The notes below the pieces were generated by a model. That model searched no databases, was not told where the DNA came from, and saw only the letters and a program-made list of their open reading frames with translations. From Sanguibacter hominis ATCC BAA-789 (lineage in GTDB: Bacteria > Actinomycetota > Actinomycetes > Actinomycetales > Cellulomonadaceae), in NCBI RefSeq assembly GCF_012396185.1, contig NZ_JAAXOW010000001.1:62001-126000 (forward strand): a DNA stretch of 64,000 bases, read 5' to 3'. Position 1 is the stretch's first letter. Every line of letters begins with the position of its first letter. Both the position numbers and the translations under genes were made by a program. Below are positions 32,929 to 43,000 of the stretch, piece by piece.

Positions 32929-33738
32929 ATGGTGGACAACGGCACAACACCGGCAAGTCGGCATGCACCCGGCACTGACGGGCAGTCCCCGCGCGAGTCG
33001 ACCGGGCCGCTCGTCGAGCTGATCGACGTCAACAAGCACTTCGGCGACCTCCACGTCCTGCAGGACATCAACCTCGAGGTCCGGCGCGGCGAGGTCGTCG
33101 TCATCATCGGCCCCTCAGGCTCGGGCAAGTCGACCCTGTGCCGCACGATCAACCGCCTCGAGACGATCGACTCGGGCACCATCCGCGTCGACGGCAAGGT
33201 CCTCCCGGAAGAGGGGAAGGAGCTCGCCCGCCTGCGCGCCGACGTCGGCATGGTCTTCCAGTCCTTCAACCTCTTCGCCCACCGGTCCGTCCTCGACAAC
33301 GTGACCCTCGGCCCCATCAAGGCCCGTGGTGTGTCGAAGAGCGACGCCCAGACGCAGGCGCTCGCCCTCCTCGAGCGCGTGGGCGTGCAGAACCAGGCGC
33401 AGAAGCTCCCCGCGGCACTGTCCGGCGGCCAGCAGCAGCGCGTCGCGATCGCCCGCTCCCTGGCCATGAGCCCCAAGGTCATGCTGTTCGACGAGCCGAC
33501 CTCCGCGCTCGACCCCGAGATGATCAACGAGGTCCTCGACGTCATGGTCGCTCTCGCGAAGGACGGCATGACGATGATCGTCGTCACCCACGAGATGGGC
33601 TTCGCCCGCCGCGCCGCCGACCGCGTCGTCTTCATGGCGGACGGCCAGATCGCCGAAGAGGCAGACCCCGAGACGTTCTTCACGGCGCCCCGCACGGACC
33701 GCGCCCGCGACTTCCTGTCCAAGATCCTCACCCACTGA
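32929..33738 (+). CDS. gluA: Glutamate ABC transporter, ATP-binding protein
   Basis: 269 aa ATPase of a polar amino acid importer. Walker [15 protein letters not shown], the Q loop [15 protein letters not shown], the signature [17 protein letters not shown], Walker [15 protein letters not shown] and the switch His in [11 protein letters not shown] are all intact. First gene of gluABCD, named by analogy with the Corynebacterium glutamate importer. About 28 polar residues precede the ATPase domain. Start chosen from the -10 element six bases upstream. Substrate is inferred from the operon. Confidence 0.92.
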   Translation: MVDNGTTPASRHAPGTDGQSPRESTGPLVELIDVNKHFGDLHVLQDINLEVRRGEVVVIIGPSGSGKSTLCRTINRLETIDSGTIRVDGKVLPEEGKELARLRADVGMVFQSFNLFAHRSVLDNVTLGPIKARGVSKSDAQTQALALLERVGVQNQAQKLPAALSGGQQQRVAIARSLAMSPKVMLFDEPTSALDPEMINEVLDVMVALAKDGMTMIVVTHEMGFARRAADRVVFMADGQIAEEADPETFFTAPRTDRARDFLSKILTH

Positions 33739-33782
33739 CCCCCGCCCCACCGCGGCGGGAGACGAGACCCTGGAGGAACACC

Positions 33783-34589
33783 ATGCGCACGAAGCTCATC
33801 GCGGCCGGCACGGCCGCTGCAGCCATGGCCGCACTGCTCACCGGCTGCGGATCGTCCGACGACGACAAGCTCACGATCGGCATCAAGTTCGACCAGCCCG
33901 GGCTCGGCCTCCGCAGCGGCTCGGACTACTCGGGCTTCGACGTCGACGTCGCCCGGTACGTCGCCAAGGAGCTCGGCTACGAGGCGGACCAGATCGAGTT
34001 CAAGGAGACCCCCTCCCCGCAGCGGGAGAACATGCTCCAGTCCGGTCAGGTGGACATGATCTTCGCGACGTACTCGATCACCGACGCACGCAAGGAGAAG
34101 GTCGCCTTCGCCGGCCCCTACTTCATCGCCGGCCAGGACCTCCTCGTCGCAGCCGACAACACCGACATCACCGGCCCCGACGCTCTCGACGGCAAGAAGC
34201 TCTGCTCCGTGCAGGGCTCGACGTCGGCACAGAAGGTCAAGGACGACTACTCGACGGGCGTCCAGCTGCAGGAGTTCGACACGTACTCCAAGTGCATCGA
34301 GCAGCTCGCTGCCGGCACGATCGACGCCGTCACGACCGACGACATCATCCTCGCGGGCTTCGCCGCCCAGCCGGCCAACGCAGGCAAGCTCAAGGTCGTC
34401 GGCAGCCCGTTCTCCGAGGAGCAGTACGGCGTCGGACTGCCCAAGGACAACGACACGTGCCAGAAGGTCAACGACGCGATCACGAAGATGATCGAGGACG
34501 GGGCCTGGCAGAAGGCCGTGGACGACAACACGGCGGAGGGCTACACCCCCAGCGCCGCGAACCCGCCCACCCCTGCCGCCTGCAGCTGA
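33783..34589 (+). CDS. gluB: Glutamate-binding lipoprotein of the ABC importer
   Basis: 268 aa solute-binding protein (family 3). The lipobox LLTGC has the lipidated Cys22 after a short Ala-rich signal. LTIGIKFDQPGLGLR and GFDVDVARYVAKELG are the usual start of the amino acid-binding fold, and FAGPYFIAGQDLLV follows. GAGGAA precedes ATG 33783, 44 bp after gluA. A strong hairpin right after the gene probably makes it the most abundant product of the operon. Confidence 0.93.
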   Translation: MRTKLIAAGTAAAAMAALLTGCGSSDDDKLTIGIKFDQPGLGLRSGSDYSGFDVDVARYVAKELGYEADQIEFKETPSPQRENMLQSGQVDMIFATYSITDARKEKVAFAGPYFIAGQDLLVAADNTDITGPDALDGKKLCSVQGSTSAQKVKDDYSTGVQLQEFDTYSKCIEQLAAGTIDAVTTDDIILAGFAAQPANAGKLKVVGSPFSEEQYGVGLPKDNDTCQKVNDAITKMIEDGAWQKAVDDNTAEGYTPSAANPPTPAACS

Positions 34590-34596
34590 CCCTTCC

Positions 34597-34624
34597 CGGG
34601 CGGGCGCGGGGACGCGCCCGCCCG
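34597..34624 (+). terminator. Intra-operon hairpin between gluB and gluC
   Basis: A perfect 12-bp stem CGGGCGGGCGCG with GGGA loop and exact complement (34613-34624). It lies in the 61-bp gap after gluB and has no T run. It probably acts as an attenuator or a 3' stabiliser for the gluAB message. Confidence 0.7.
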
Positions 34625-34650
34625 TCCCTCCTCCGACCACGAGGTGATCG

Positions 34651-35352
34651 ATGACGACGCTCTATGCCGACGTCTCCTCGCTGTTCGCCCAGTACGACAT
34701 CCTCGGGGCGTTCGCGATGACACTGCGACTGACCGGGATGGCGCTCCTCGGCTCGCTCGGGATCGGAACGGTCCTCGCTGTCATGCGGATCTCGCCGATC
34801 CCCTCGCTCCAGCTCGGCGGAGCGATCTACGTCAACGTCGTGAGGAACACGCCGCTGACTCTCATCCTCGTCGCATGCTCCCTCGGCCTCTACACGCAGC
34901 TCGGCATCGTGCTCGCGGACAGCTCGTCGCCGACGTTCATCGTGGACAACAACATCCGGCTCGCCGTGCTCGGCCTCTCGGCCTACCACGCGTCCTTCGT
35001 GTGCGAGGCGCTGCGGTCCGGTGTGAACACGGTCCCCACGGGGCAGGCAGAGGCCGCACGGTCGATCGGGTTGTCGTTCGGTCAGAGCCTGCGGCTCGTC
35101 ATCCTCCCGCAGGCGTTCCGCGGCGCGATCGCCCCGCTCGGCAACGTGGTCATCGCGCTGACGAAGAACACGACCGTCGCCGCGACCATCGGGGTCGCCG
35201 AGGCGTCGTACGTCATGAAGGAGATGATCGAGTTCCGTCCTGACGTGATCTTCCTGGTGTTCGCGATCTTCGCGATCGGCTTCGTCGTGATCGTGCTCCC
35301 CGTGGGCGTCTTCATGACATGGCTGTCCCGACGAGTGGCGGTGACCCGATGA
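34651..35352 (+). CDS. gluC: Glutamate ABC transporter permease 1
   Basis: 233 aa inner-membrane permease with about five helices. VVRNTPLTLILVACSLGLY and the EAA-type loop EALRSGVNTVPTGQAEAARSIG, followed by FGQSLRLVILPQAFRGAIAPLG, are the family signatures. Unlike most members it has a short insertion around LADSSSPTFIVDNN between helices. GAGGT precedes ATG 34651. Its stop overlaps gluD. Confidence 0.93.
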   Translation: MTTLYADVSSLFAQYDILGAFAMTLRLTGMALLGSLGIGTVLAVMRISPIPSLQLGGAIYVNVVRNTPLTLILVACSLGLYTQLGIVLADSSSPTFIVDNNIRLAVLGLSAYHASFVCEALRSGVNTVPTGQAEAARSIGLSFGQSLRLVILPQAFRGAIAPLGNVVIALTKNTTVAATIGVAEASYVMKEMIEFRPDVIFLVFAIFAIGFVVIVLPVGVFMTWLSRRVAVTR

Positions 35353-36209
35353 GCACGAACCCCTTGTTCGACGTCCCTGGGCCTCGGACGCGGCGCGCGT
35401 TCCGTGTCGCCAACGTGCTGGCCCTGCTGCTGCTCCTCGGCGGGCTGGCGTGGGTGCTGGTCGTGCTCGAGCGTCGTGGCCAGCTGACGGCGGCGAAGTG
35501 GGAGCCGTTCCTGACAGCAGGCGTGTGGACCGACTACCTCCTCCCGGGGATCGGCGGCACGCTCACGGCTGCGGCGTGGTCGGTCGTGTTCGCGGGGATC
35601 TTCGGCGTCGTCCTCGGGCTCGGCCGGTTGTCGCAGAGCCGCGTCCTGCGTGCTGTGAGCGGAGCGGTCGTGGAGTTCTTCCGGGCGGTCCCGGTCCTCC
35701 TGATGATGGTCTTCGTCTACCAGCTCCTGATCGTCTACCGGCTGGTGCCGTCAGACAAGCTCGCGCTGACTGCGGTGGTCACGGCACTGACGCTCTACAA
35801 CGGCTCGGTCGTCGCCGAGCTGGTGCGCTCGGGCGTCCTGTCCCTTCCCCAGGGCCAGCGAGAGGCGGGGCTCGCGGTGGGCCTGACCCATGGGCAGACG
35901 TTGCGCAACGTGCTTCTCCCGCAGGGTGTGACGGCGATGCTCCCTGCTCTGGTGAGCCAGCTCGTCGTGGTGGTCAAGGACTCCGCCCTCGGGTACCTGA
36001 TCAGCTATGCGGAGCTGTTGCGGCAGGCGGAGTACGTCGCGACGAACTTCTCGAACTACATCCCGGCGGTCATGGTGATCGCGGCGATCTTCATCACGAT
36101 CAACTTCGCTCTGTCGACGGCTGCGGACCGTCTGGCGCGACGCCTGCGGTCGCGGACGTCGGGACGGCTGACGCCTCAGGCACCCGGGATGGTCACGAGC
36201 ACGAGGTGA
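35349..36209 (+). CDS. gluD: Glutamate ABC transporter permease 2
   Basis: 286 aa, longer than gluC by an N-terminal cytoplasmic part and an extra helix (NVLALLLLLGGLAWVLVVL). The permease domain contains FFRAVPVLLMMVFVYQLL and the EAA loop ELVRSGVLSLPQGQREAGLAVGLTHGQTLRNVLLPQG. ATG 35349 overlaps the gluC stop (ATGA). Last gene of the importer, convergent with rny 28 bp away. Confidence 0.93.
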   Translation: MSTNPLFDVPGPRTRRAFRVANVLALLLLLGGLAWVLVVLERRGQLTAAKWEPFLTAGVWTDYLLPGIGGTLTAAAWSVVFAGIFGVVLGLGRLSQSRVLRAVSGAVVEFFRAVPVLLMMVFVYQLLIVYRLVPSDKLALTAVVTALTLYNGSVVAELVRSGVLSLPQGQREAGLAVGLTHGQTLRNVLLPQGVTAMLPALVSQLVVVVKDSALGYLISYAELLRQAEYVATNFSNYIPAVMVIAAIFITINFALSTAADRLARRLRSRTSGRLTPQAPGMVTSTR

Positions 36210-36237
36210 CGGCCCGAGGCGCCGTGGCGCTGCGAGA

Positions 36238-37716
36238 TCATCCCGCGGTCGCGCGGGCGCGCAGCTCCCGCACGACGGTGACCGTGACCTGGCCGAGGAC
36301 GAGGTCGCGCTCGGCGATGTCACGGGCGATCTGGTCGGCAAGATCCGCGAGGGCGGAGTCCGGGACGGCGTCAGGCTCGACGACCACGCGAACCTCGTGC
36401 CCGGAGGCCATCACGACGACCCCGGAGACCCCGTCCACATGGCTGACGTGCCTCTCGAGCTCGTCCATCCGGCGGACGAAGGCGCTCGCGTCTTCGCGGC
36501 GCGCGCCGGGCCTGGCGGCAGAGATCGCGTCGGCGATCTGGACGATCACGGCCTCGATGGTCTCGGTGGGCACCTCGTCGTGGTGCGCCGCGATGGCGTT
36601 GACGATGACCGGGCTCTCGCCGTGCTGGGAAGCGAGCCGTGCCCCCTCCGCAGCATGCGTCCCGGCTCCACCCCGGCTCACGCCCTTGCCGAGGTCGTGG
36701 AGGAACCCCGCGCGCCGGGCGCTCTCGGCGTCAGCACCGACCTCGGCGGCGATCGCTGCGGCGATCAGGGCAGTCTCGACGAGGTGCTCCTGCACGTTCT
36801 GGCCGCCCGAGGTTCGGTAGGAGAGCTGGCCGACGATCGTCAGGAGCTCGGGTGCCAGGCCGCGGACTCCCGCTTGCTGCGCGGCCGCGAGCCCGCTCGC
36901 CTGGACGCGCTCTGCGGTCTGGCGGGTGGCCTCGGCCACCGCGGTCTCGATGCGATCGAGGTTGATGCGCCCGTCGGCGACGAGCCGTTCGAGAGCGACG
37001 CGAGCGACCTCGCGCCGCTCGGCGTCGAAGCACGACAGCACGACGTCGTCGGACTGGTCGTCGATGATCATCGTGACACCGGTGAGCGCCTCGAAGGCAC
37101 GGATGTTGCGTCCGTCCTTGCCGATGACGGGGCCCTTGAGGTCCGGGGACGGGAGCGGCACGACAGACACTGCGGCCTGGGCGCTCGTCGGAAGAGAGAG
37201 CCGGCCCACAGCGTCGACGATGATCCGGCGGGCTCTCGCTTCGGATTCCTTGCGAACCTGCTCCTCGTGGCGCCGCGCCTTGTCGAGCGCCTCCTGGCGG
37301 GCGTCGTCGAGCAACCGCCGCACCAGCTGGTCACGTGCGTCGCTCACGCTGAGGCCCGCACTGTCGGCAAGCTGCTGGTCGACCTGACGCTCGAGGTCCT
37401 CGAGCCTCAAACGCTCGGACTCGACCGTGTCTTGCAGGGCTGCGATGGCCGCCCGATCTGAGACGAGCCGCGCTTCGACGCCCTCGAGCCGCTGACGTTC
37501 GGCCTCGACGCTGCGTTCCCGCTCGGTGACTCGCTCGTCGCGGCCCGCGACGTCCTTCGCCTGACCGATCGCGGTCTCGCGCACCGAGGCGGCATAGTCA
37601 CGCGCCTGCTCGCGGACGGCTTCAGCCTCGCGTCGCGCGACGAGGACGAGGAGGAGTGCGACGAGGCAGGCGCCGAGCAGGACCAGAAGCAGGATGCTCG
37701 TCTCGACCGTTCCCAT
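36238..37716 (-). CDS. rny: Ribonuclease Y
   Basis: 492 aa membrane-bound endoribonuclease that starts mRNA decay. An N-terminal membrane helix (residues 7-27) is followed by a long coiled coil (about 30-170), a KH domain with GPVIGKDGRNIRAFE (195-209) and an HD domain with catalytic His340-Asp341 (AGFLHDLGKG). GAGGGAGGG precedes ATG 37716. It lies directly downstream of recX in the same direction, a position conserved in this order. RNase J and PNPase are also encoded in this window. Confidence 0.95.
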   Translation of the reverse strand: MGTVETSILLLVLLGACLVALLLVLVARREAEAVREQARDYAASVRETAIGQAKDVAGRDERVTERERSVEAERQRLEGVEARLVSDRAAIAALQDTVESERLRLEDLERQVDQQLADSAGLSVSDARDQLVRRLLDDARQEALDKARRHEEQVRKESEARARRIIVDAVGRLSLPTSAQAAVSVVPLPSPDLKGPVIGKDGRNIRAFEALTGVTMIIDDQSDDVVLSCFDAERREVARVALERLVADGRINLDRIETAVAEATRQTAERVQASGLAAAQQAGVRGLAPELLTIVGQLSYRTSGGQNVQEHLVETALIAAAIAAEVGADAESARRAGFLHDLGKGVSRGGAGTHAAEGARLASQHGESPVIVNAIAAHHDEVPTETIEAVIVQIADAISAARPGARREDASAFVRRMDELERHVSHVDGVSGVVVMASGHEVRVVVEPDAVPDSALADLADQIARDIAERDLVLGQVTVTVVRELRARATAG

Positions 37717-37802
37717 GACCCTCCCTCACGATGCGCACCGGACCTACGGGGCCATCCTTTCAAACGAATGTGGCCCGTGACGACCAGCCCAGGGTGTCGA
37801 CA

Positions 37803-38321
37803 TCAGTCTGCGCCGTCGACGACCTCACGGATCACCTGCATGGACACGCTCGACGAGTATCCCTTGCGGCCAAGAAACCCTGCGAGCCGTCGCCGGCGCG
37901 TGTCAGGGGGAAGGGACGTCATCCGGGCCGCTCTCGAGGCGGCGAGGCGTCGTGCGGCCATGAGCTCGTCGTCGTCGCCGACCTGGTCGAGCGCATCGCG
38001 CGCGACCGCCTCGGCGATGCCCTTGTTCCGCAGCTCCGCGGCGAGAGCTCGTCGTGACAGACCACGCTCGGTGAACCGGGTGCGGACGAGCGTGTGCGCG
38101 TACTGCACGTCGTCGATCAGCCCGACTTCTTCGAAGCGGTCGAGCACCTCTGCGGCGATGTCAGGGTCGACGTCCCGGTCAGCGAGTCCCCGCGCGAGGC
38201 GCGAACGGCTCTTGGCCGAGGCCGTGAGCGCCCGGAGCAGATACTCGCGGGCACGTTCGCGTTCTTCCTCGGGATCGGGCGCAGGCACGGTGGCGTCCCC
38301 TCCCTCCTCCGAGATGGACAT
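37803..38321 (-). CDS. recX: RecA regulator RecX
   Basis: 172 aa, three-helix tandem repeats typical of RecX (AREYLLRALTASAKSRSRLARGLADRDVD; VGLIDDVQYAHTLVRTRF; RGLSRRALAAELRNKGI). It caps and limits RecA filaments. I chose ATG 38321 because GAGGGCGGAG precedes it; two further in-frame starts at 38342 and 38348 lack such a site. It is 77 bp downstream of recA and should share its SOS induction. Confidence 0.92.
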   Translation of the reverse strand: MSISEEGGDATVPAPDPEEERERAREYLLRALTASAKSRSRLARGLADRDVDPDIAAEVLDRFEEVGLIDDVQYAHTLVRTRFTERGLSRRALAAELRNKGIAEAVARDALDQVGDDDELMAARRLAASRAARMTSLPPDTRRRRLAGFLGRKGYSSSVSMQVIREVVDGAD

Positions 38322-38398
38322 GGCTCCGCCCTCGCTGCCCATGCGCACGGACGCGCCGTCCCGCCGTGCGGGCCGACGCGTCCGTGCGGCTGGGCGAC

Positions 38399-39499
38399 TC
38401 AGAAGTCGACCTTCTTGCTCTTGGCGGCCTTGGTGGTCTTCGCCGCGGGAGCGTCAGCCACCGCGGCCGCGGGAGCGTCTGCGGCCGCCGGCTCGTCGGT
38501 GCTCGGCACGATCCCGAGCTTCTCAAGGATGCGGCGCTCGATGTCGGCTGCCAGCTCGGGGTTGTCGCGGAGGAACGACCGCGCGTTCTCCTTGCCCTGT
38601 CCCAGCTGGTCGCCGTCGCACGTGAACCAGGAGCCGGACTTGCGCACGATTCCCTGCTCGACGCCGAGGTCGATCAGGCTGCCCTCGCGCGAGATGCCGA
38701 CGCCGTAGAGGATGTCGAACTCTGCCTGCTTGAAGGGCGGTGCCATCTTGTTCTTCACGACCTTGACGCGCGTGCGGTTGCCGACAGCGTCGGTGCCTTC
38801 CTTGAGGGTCTCGATGCGACGGATGTCGAGACGCACGGACGCGTAGAACTTGAGCGCCTTGCCACCCGTCGTCGTCTCCGGCGAGCCGAAGAACACGCCG
38901 ATCTTCTCGCGAAGCTGGTTGATGAAGATCGCGGTCGTGCCCGAGGTGCTCAGCGCGCCAGTGATCTTGCGCAGCGCCTGGGACATGAGCCGGGCCTGGA
39001 GGCCGACGTGGCTGTCCCCCATCTCGCCCTCGATCTCGGCCTTGGGCACGAGCGCCGCGACCGAGTCGATCACGATGATGTCGATCGCGCCCGAACGGAT
39101 CAGCATGTCCATGATCTCGAGGGCCTGCTCACCCGTGTCCGGCTGCGACACGAGCAGCGCGTCGGTGTCGACGCCGAGCTTGCGCGCATAGACCGGGTCG
39201 AGCGCGTGCTCGGCGTCGATGAAGGCGGCGATGCCCCCCGCGCGCTGGGCGTTCGCGACGGCGTGCAGCGCGACGGTCGTCTTGCCCGAGGACTCAGGGC
39301 CGTAGATCTCGACGATGCGACCGCGCGGGAGCCCGCCGATGCCGAGCGCGACGTCGAGCGTGATGGAACCCGTCGGGATGACCTCGACGGCTGGGCGGTT
39401 GTCGTCGCCGAGACGCATCACCGAGCCCTTGCCGAACTGGCGGTCGATCTGGCTGAGCGCTGCTTCGAGCGCCTTCTCGCGGTCAGCGGTTGCTGCCAT
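38399..39499 (-). CDS. recA: Recombinase RecA
   Basis: 366 aa. Walker [10 protein letters not shown] (residues 67-75), Walker [27 protein letters not shown], loop L2 [32 protein letters not shown]. It forms filaments on single-stranded DNA, performs strand exchange and triggers LexA cleavage. The C-terminal tail is an Ala/Lys-rich low-complexity stretch ending KSKKVDF. AGAGGTGA precedes ATG 39499. A LexA box lies 156 bp upstream. Confidence 0.99.
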   Translation of the reverse strand: MAATADREKALEAALSQIDRQFGKGSVMRLGDDNRPAVEVIPTGSITLDVALGIGGLPRGRIVEIYGPESSGKTTVALHAVANAQRAGGIAAFIDAEHALDPVYARKLGVDTDALLVSQPDTGEQALEIMDMLIRSGAIDIIVIDSVAALVPKAEIEGEMGDSHVGLQARLMSQALRKITGALSTSGTTAIFINQLREKIGVFFGSPETTTGGKALKFYASVRLDIRRIETLKEGTDAVGNRTRVKVVKNKMAPPFKQAEFDILYGVGISREGSLIDLGVEQGIVRKSGSWFTCDGDQLGQGKENARSFLRDNPELAADIERRILEKLGIVPSTDEPAAADAPAAAVADAPAAKTTKAAKSKKVDF

Positions 39500-39654
39500 G
39501 GCTGTCACCTCTGTGCTCGGGCGACCTGCTGGCCGCGCGTCTCCGGTCGTTCGTGCTGTCGTGCCGACACTAGGACCGACCTCTGACACCGTCGCAGGAC
39601 GGGGCAGGAACGGTGCTTCCCGAGACGTGCCGACGCCTCTGAGGACAGACGATA

Positions 39655-39670
39655 CCGAACATCTGTTCGA
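39655..39670. promoter_or_regulatory. LexA SOS box of recA
   Basis: CCGAAC-ATCT-GTTCGA, matching GAAC-N4-GTTC. It lies between the DUF3046 stop (39710) and recA, 156 bp before the recA ATG, implying a long recA leader. Confidence 0.9.
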
Positions 39671-39709
39671 GAGGCGACGGTGCTCGCGCCCGGCGTGTCG
39701 GCGAGCCGC

Positions 39710-39943
39710 TCAGCGGCGCGGCGGGGCCTGTCGGTGCGGGTCGGTGCCCCATCGCTTGTCCTCCGGGACGCTCATCGCGTCGCACAGCGCGTGCCACACC
39801 ACCCTCGGCTCCTCGCCGTCGTCGAGCGCCTGGACCGCAGTCCGGTCCTGGAGCGGGGGCAGCACCTGGTCACCCGTGATCGAGCGCCCGTAGGCGCGGC
39901 CGAACACGTCGTCGACCAGGTCCCAGAACTCGCGGTAGCGCAC
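39710..39943 (-). CDS. DUF3046 protein
   Basis: 77 aa. The motifs RYREFWDLVDDVFGRAYGRSITGDQVL and ALDDGEEPRVVWHALCDAMSVPEDKRWGTD cover the whole DUF3046 family, which is found just upstream of recA across Actinobacteria. The GTG at 39943 gives the family's normal length; it lacks a clear ribosome site. Much longer in-frame reading frames upstream are antisense to lhr. The function is unknown. Confidence 0.9.
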   Translation of the reverse strand: MRYREFWDLVDDVFGRAYGRSITGDQVLPPLQDRTAVQALDDGEEPRVVWHALCDAMSVPEDKRWGTDPHRQAPPRR

Positions 39944-40012
39944 CCACCAAGCCTGCCACGCGACGGGAGCACCGCCGTGCCGTTGTCGGTGGTGAACGAC
40001 ACAATGTCCTGC

Positions 40013-43000
40013 ATGAGCAGTCCTGAGGTGCGCAGCGAGCCCGCGGCACGCGAGCCGGCCGACACCCTCGCCGGCTTCCACCCGGCGACGCGGGCGTGGT
40101 TCGAGGGCGCGTTCGCCGCCCCGACGGCGGCACAGTCCGGAGCATGGGCGGCGATCGACGCCGGCGACCACGCGCTCGTCGTCGCTCCGACCGGCTCGGG
40201 CAAGACGCTCGCGGCCTTCCTCTGGTCGATCGACCGCCTCCTCGCACGCCCACGCCCTGAGGACGCGTCGATCGCCCCCGAGCCCGTCCAGGACCGGATC
40301 GTCTACGTGTCGCCGCTCAAGGCCCTCGCAGCCGACGTCGAGCGGAACCTGCGTGCGCCGCTCACCGGGATCGGCCACGCAGCCCGGCGCCTGGGCTTGA
40401 CGATCCCCGACCTCACGAGCGGCGTCCGCACCGGTGACACACCGCCAGCCGAGCGGCGGCGCCTCGCGGTGCGGCCGCCCGACATCCTCATCACGACGCC
40501 CGAGTCGCTCTTCCTCATGCTCACGTCTTCCGCCCGCGACGGACTGCGTGGCACAGGCACGATCATCGTCGACGAGATCCACGCCGTCGCCGGCACGAAG
40601 CGCGGTGCGCACCTCGCGGTCTCGCTCGAGCGGCTCGACGACCTGCTCGACCGCCCTGCCCAGCGGATCGGGCTGTCCGCGACCGCCCGCCCGGTCGCTG
40701 TCGTCGCGGAGGTGCTGGCCGGGCACCGGCCCCCGGAGGACGGGGGCCGCGCCGTCACGGTCGTCCAGCCTCCCGCCCGCAAGCAGGTCGAGGTCGACGT
40801 CGTGCTCCCTGTCGAGGACCTCACGGACCTCGCGCGGCCGACGTCGGCGATGCCGGCACCGGACCCGACCGACCTGTCCGGCCCGGCCGCGGGCCCGCTC
40901 GCACGGCCGTCGATCTGGCCGCACGTCGAGGAGCGGATCGTCGACCTCGCACAGGAACGGCGCTCGACGATCGTGTTCACCAACTCGCGCCGCACGGCCG
41001 AACGCCTGACCGCACGGCTCAACGAGATCTGGGCCGAGCGGCAGGGAGAGACGGTCCCCGACCCGGGGGCGACGCACCCGGCGGCGGTGCCGGGCCAGTC
41101 CGGCACCGCCGCCGGCGCCGCCGGCGTCCTCGCGCGTGCGCACCACGGGTCCATGTCCCGGGCCGAGCGCACCTTCACCGAGACAGAGCTCAAGGCAGGC
41201 AGGCTGCCGGTCGTCGTCGCCACGAGCTCGCTCGAGCTCGGCATCGACATGGGCGCGGTCGACCTCGTCGTCCAGGTGGGCTCCCCGCCGTCGGTCGCGA
41301 GCGGGCTCCAGCGCGTCGGACGCGCCGGGCACCAGGTGGGCGCCCCGAGCCACGGCATCGTCCTGCCGACGTTCCGCGGCGACCTCGTCCCCGCCGCGGT
41401 CACGGCGGCACTCATGCGCGACGGCCAGATCGAGTCGCTGCACCCCGTGCGCAACCCGCTCGACGTGCTCGCCCAGCAGATCGTCGCGATGGTCGCGATG
41501 GAGGACCGTACGGTCGCCGACGTCGCGGCGACGGTACGGCGCAGCGCACCGTTCGCCCACCTGCCCGACTCTGCGCTCCGGTCGGTCCTCGACATGCTCT
41601 CGGGCCACTACCCGAGCGAGCAGTTCGGCGAGCTGCGCGCGCGACTGACGTGGGACCGCAGCACCGACGTCCTGAGCGCCCGGCCCGGCTCTCAGCGGCT
41701 TGCCGTGACGAGCGGCGGCACGATCCCCGACCGCGGCCTGTACGGAGTGTGCCTCGCGGGGCCGGGCGGCGTCTCAGGCTCGACCACGTCCGACGCCGTC
41801 CACACCGACGACGTGCCCGTGCGCGCCCGTGGTGGCCGTCGCGTCGGCGAGCTCGACGAGGAGATGGTCTTCGAGTCCCGCGCGGGCGACACGTTCACGC
41901 TCGGGTCGAGCACGTGGCGGATCGAGGAGATCACCCCCGACCGCGTCCTCGTCTCCCCCGCACCCGGCCTGCCCGGGCGGCTGCCGTTCTGGAAGGGCGA
42001 CGCGCCTGGTCGGCCGGCAGAGCTGGGCCGCGCTCTCGGCGCATGGGTCCGCGCGCTGCCCGCCGCTCCCACGCGTCGTGCACGCGACGCTGCTCAGGAG
42101 GTCCTTCCCGCAGACCCGCGCATCCTCGAGCTGCGGGTTCAAGGGCTCGACCCGTGGGCGGCGACCAACCTGCTCACGTACGTCGACGAGCAGAGGACCG
42201 CGACCGGGACCGTGCCGGACGACCGGACGATCGTCGTCGAGCGCTTCCGCGACGAGCTCGGAGACTGGCGCATCGTCGTCCACTCCCCGTACGGGGCGCG
42301 CGTCCACGCCCCGTGGGCGCTCGTGCTCGCGGCGCGCCTGCGCGAACGGCTCGGTGTGGACGTCGCAGCGATGCACGCAGACGACGGCATCGTCCTGCGC
42401 CTGCCCGACGACAGTCCCGGTGGCCCCGGCCGACACGACCCGTCCGGGCCGCGTTGGACCGACTCGTCCGAGGCCCCCGACCTCGTCGAGGACCTCCTGC
42501 TCGACCCTGAGGACGTCCACCGCCTGGTACGCGACCACCTCGGCGGCTCCGTCATGTTCGCCTCGCGGTTCCGCGAGGCCGCCGCACGCGCGCTCCTGCT
42601 CCCCCGCCGGTCCCCCGACCGCAGGCAGCCCCTGTGGCAGCAGCGGCAGCGCAGCGCGCAGCTCCTCTCCGTCGCGTCCGGGCACGACCAGTTCCCGATC
42701 GTCCACGAGGCGGTCCGCGAGTGCCTCCAGGACGACTTCGACGTCGCAGCGCTCGCCGACCTCATGCGCGCCGTCGCGACGGGCGAGATCTCGGTCGTCC
42801 ACGTGGACACGCCGTCACCGTCTCCCTTCGCGCAGTCGCTCCTGTTCAGCTACACGGCCCAGTTCCTGTACGACGGCGACGCGCCGCTCGCCGAGCGCCG
42901 CGCGGCCGCCCTCACGCTCGACCCGAACCTCCTCGACGAGCTGCTCGGCCGCACCGCGGAGGCGCAGGTCGCGGACCTCCTCGATGTCGACGCGGTCGCA

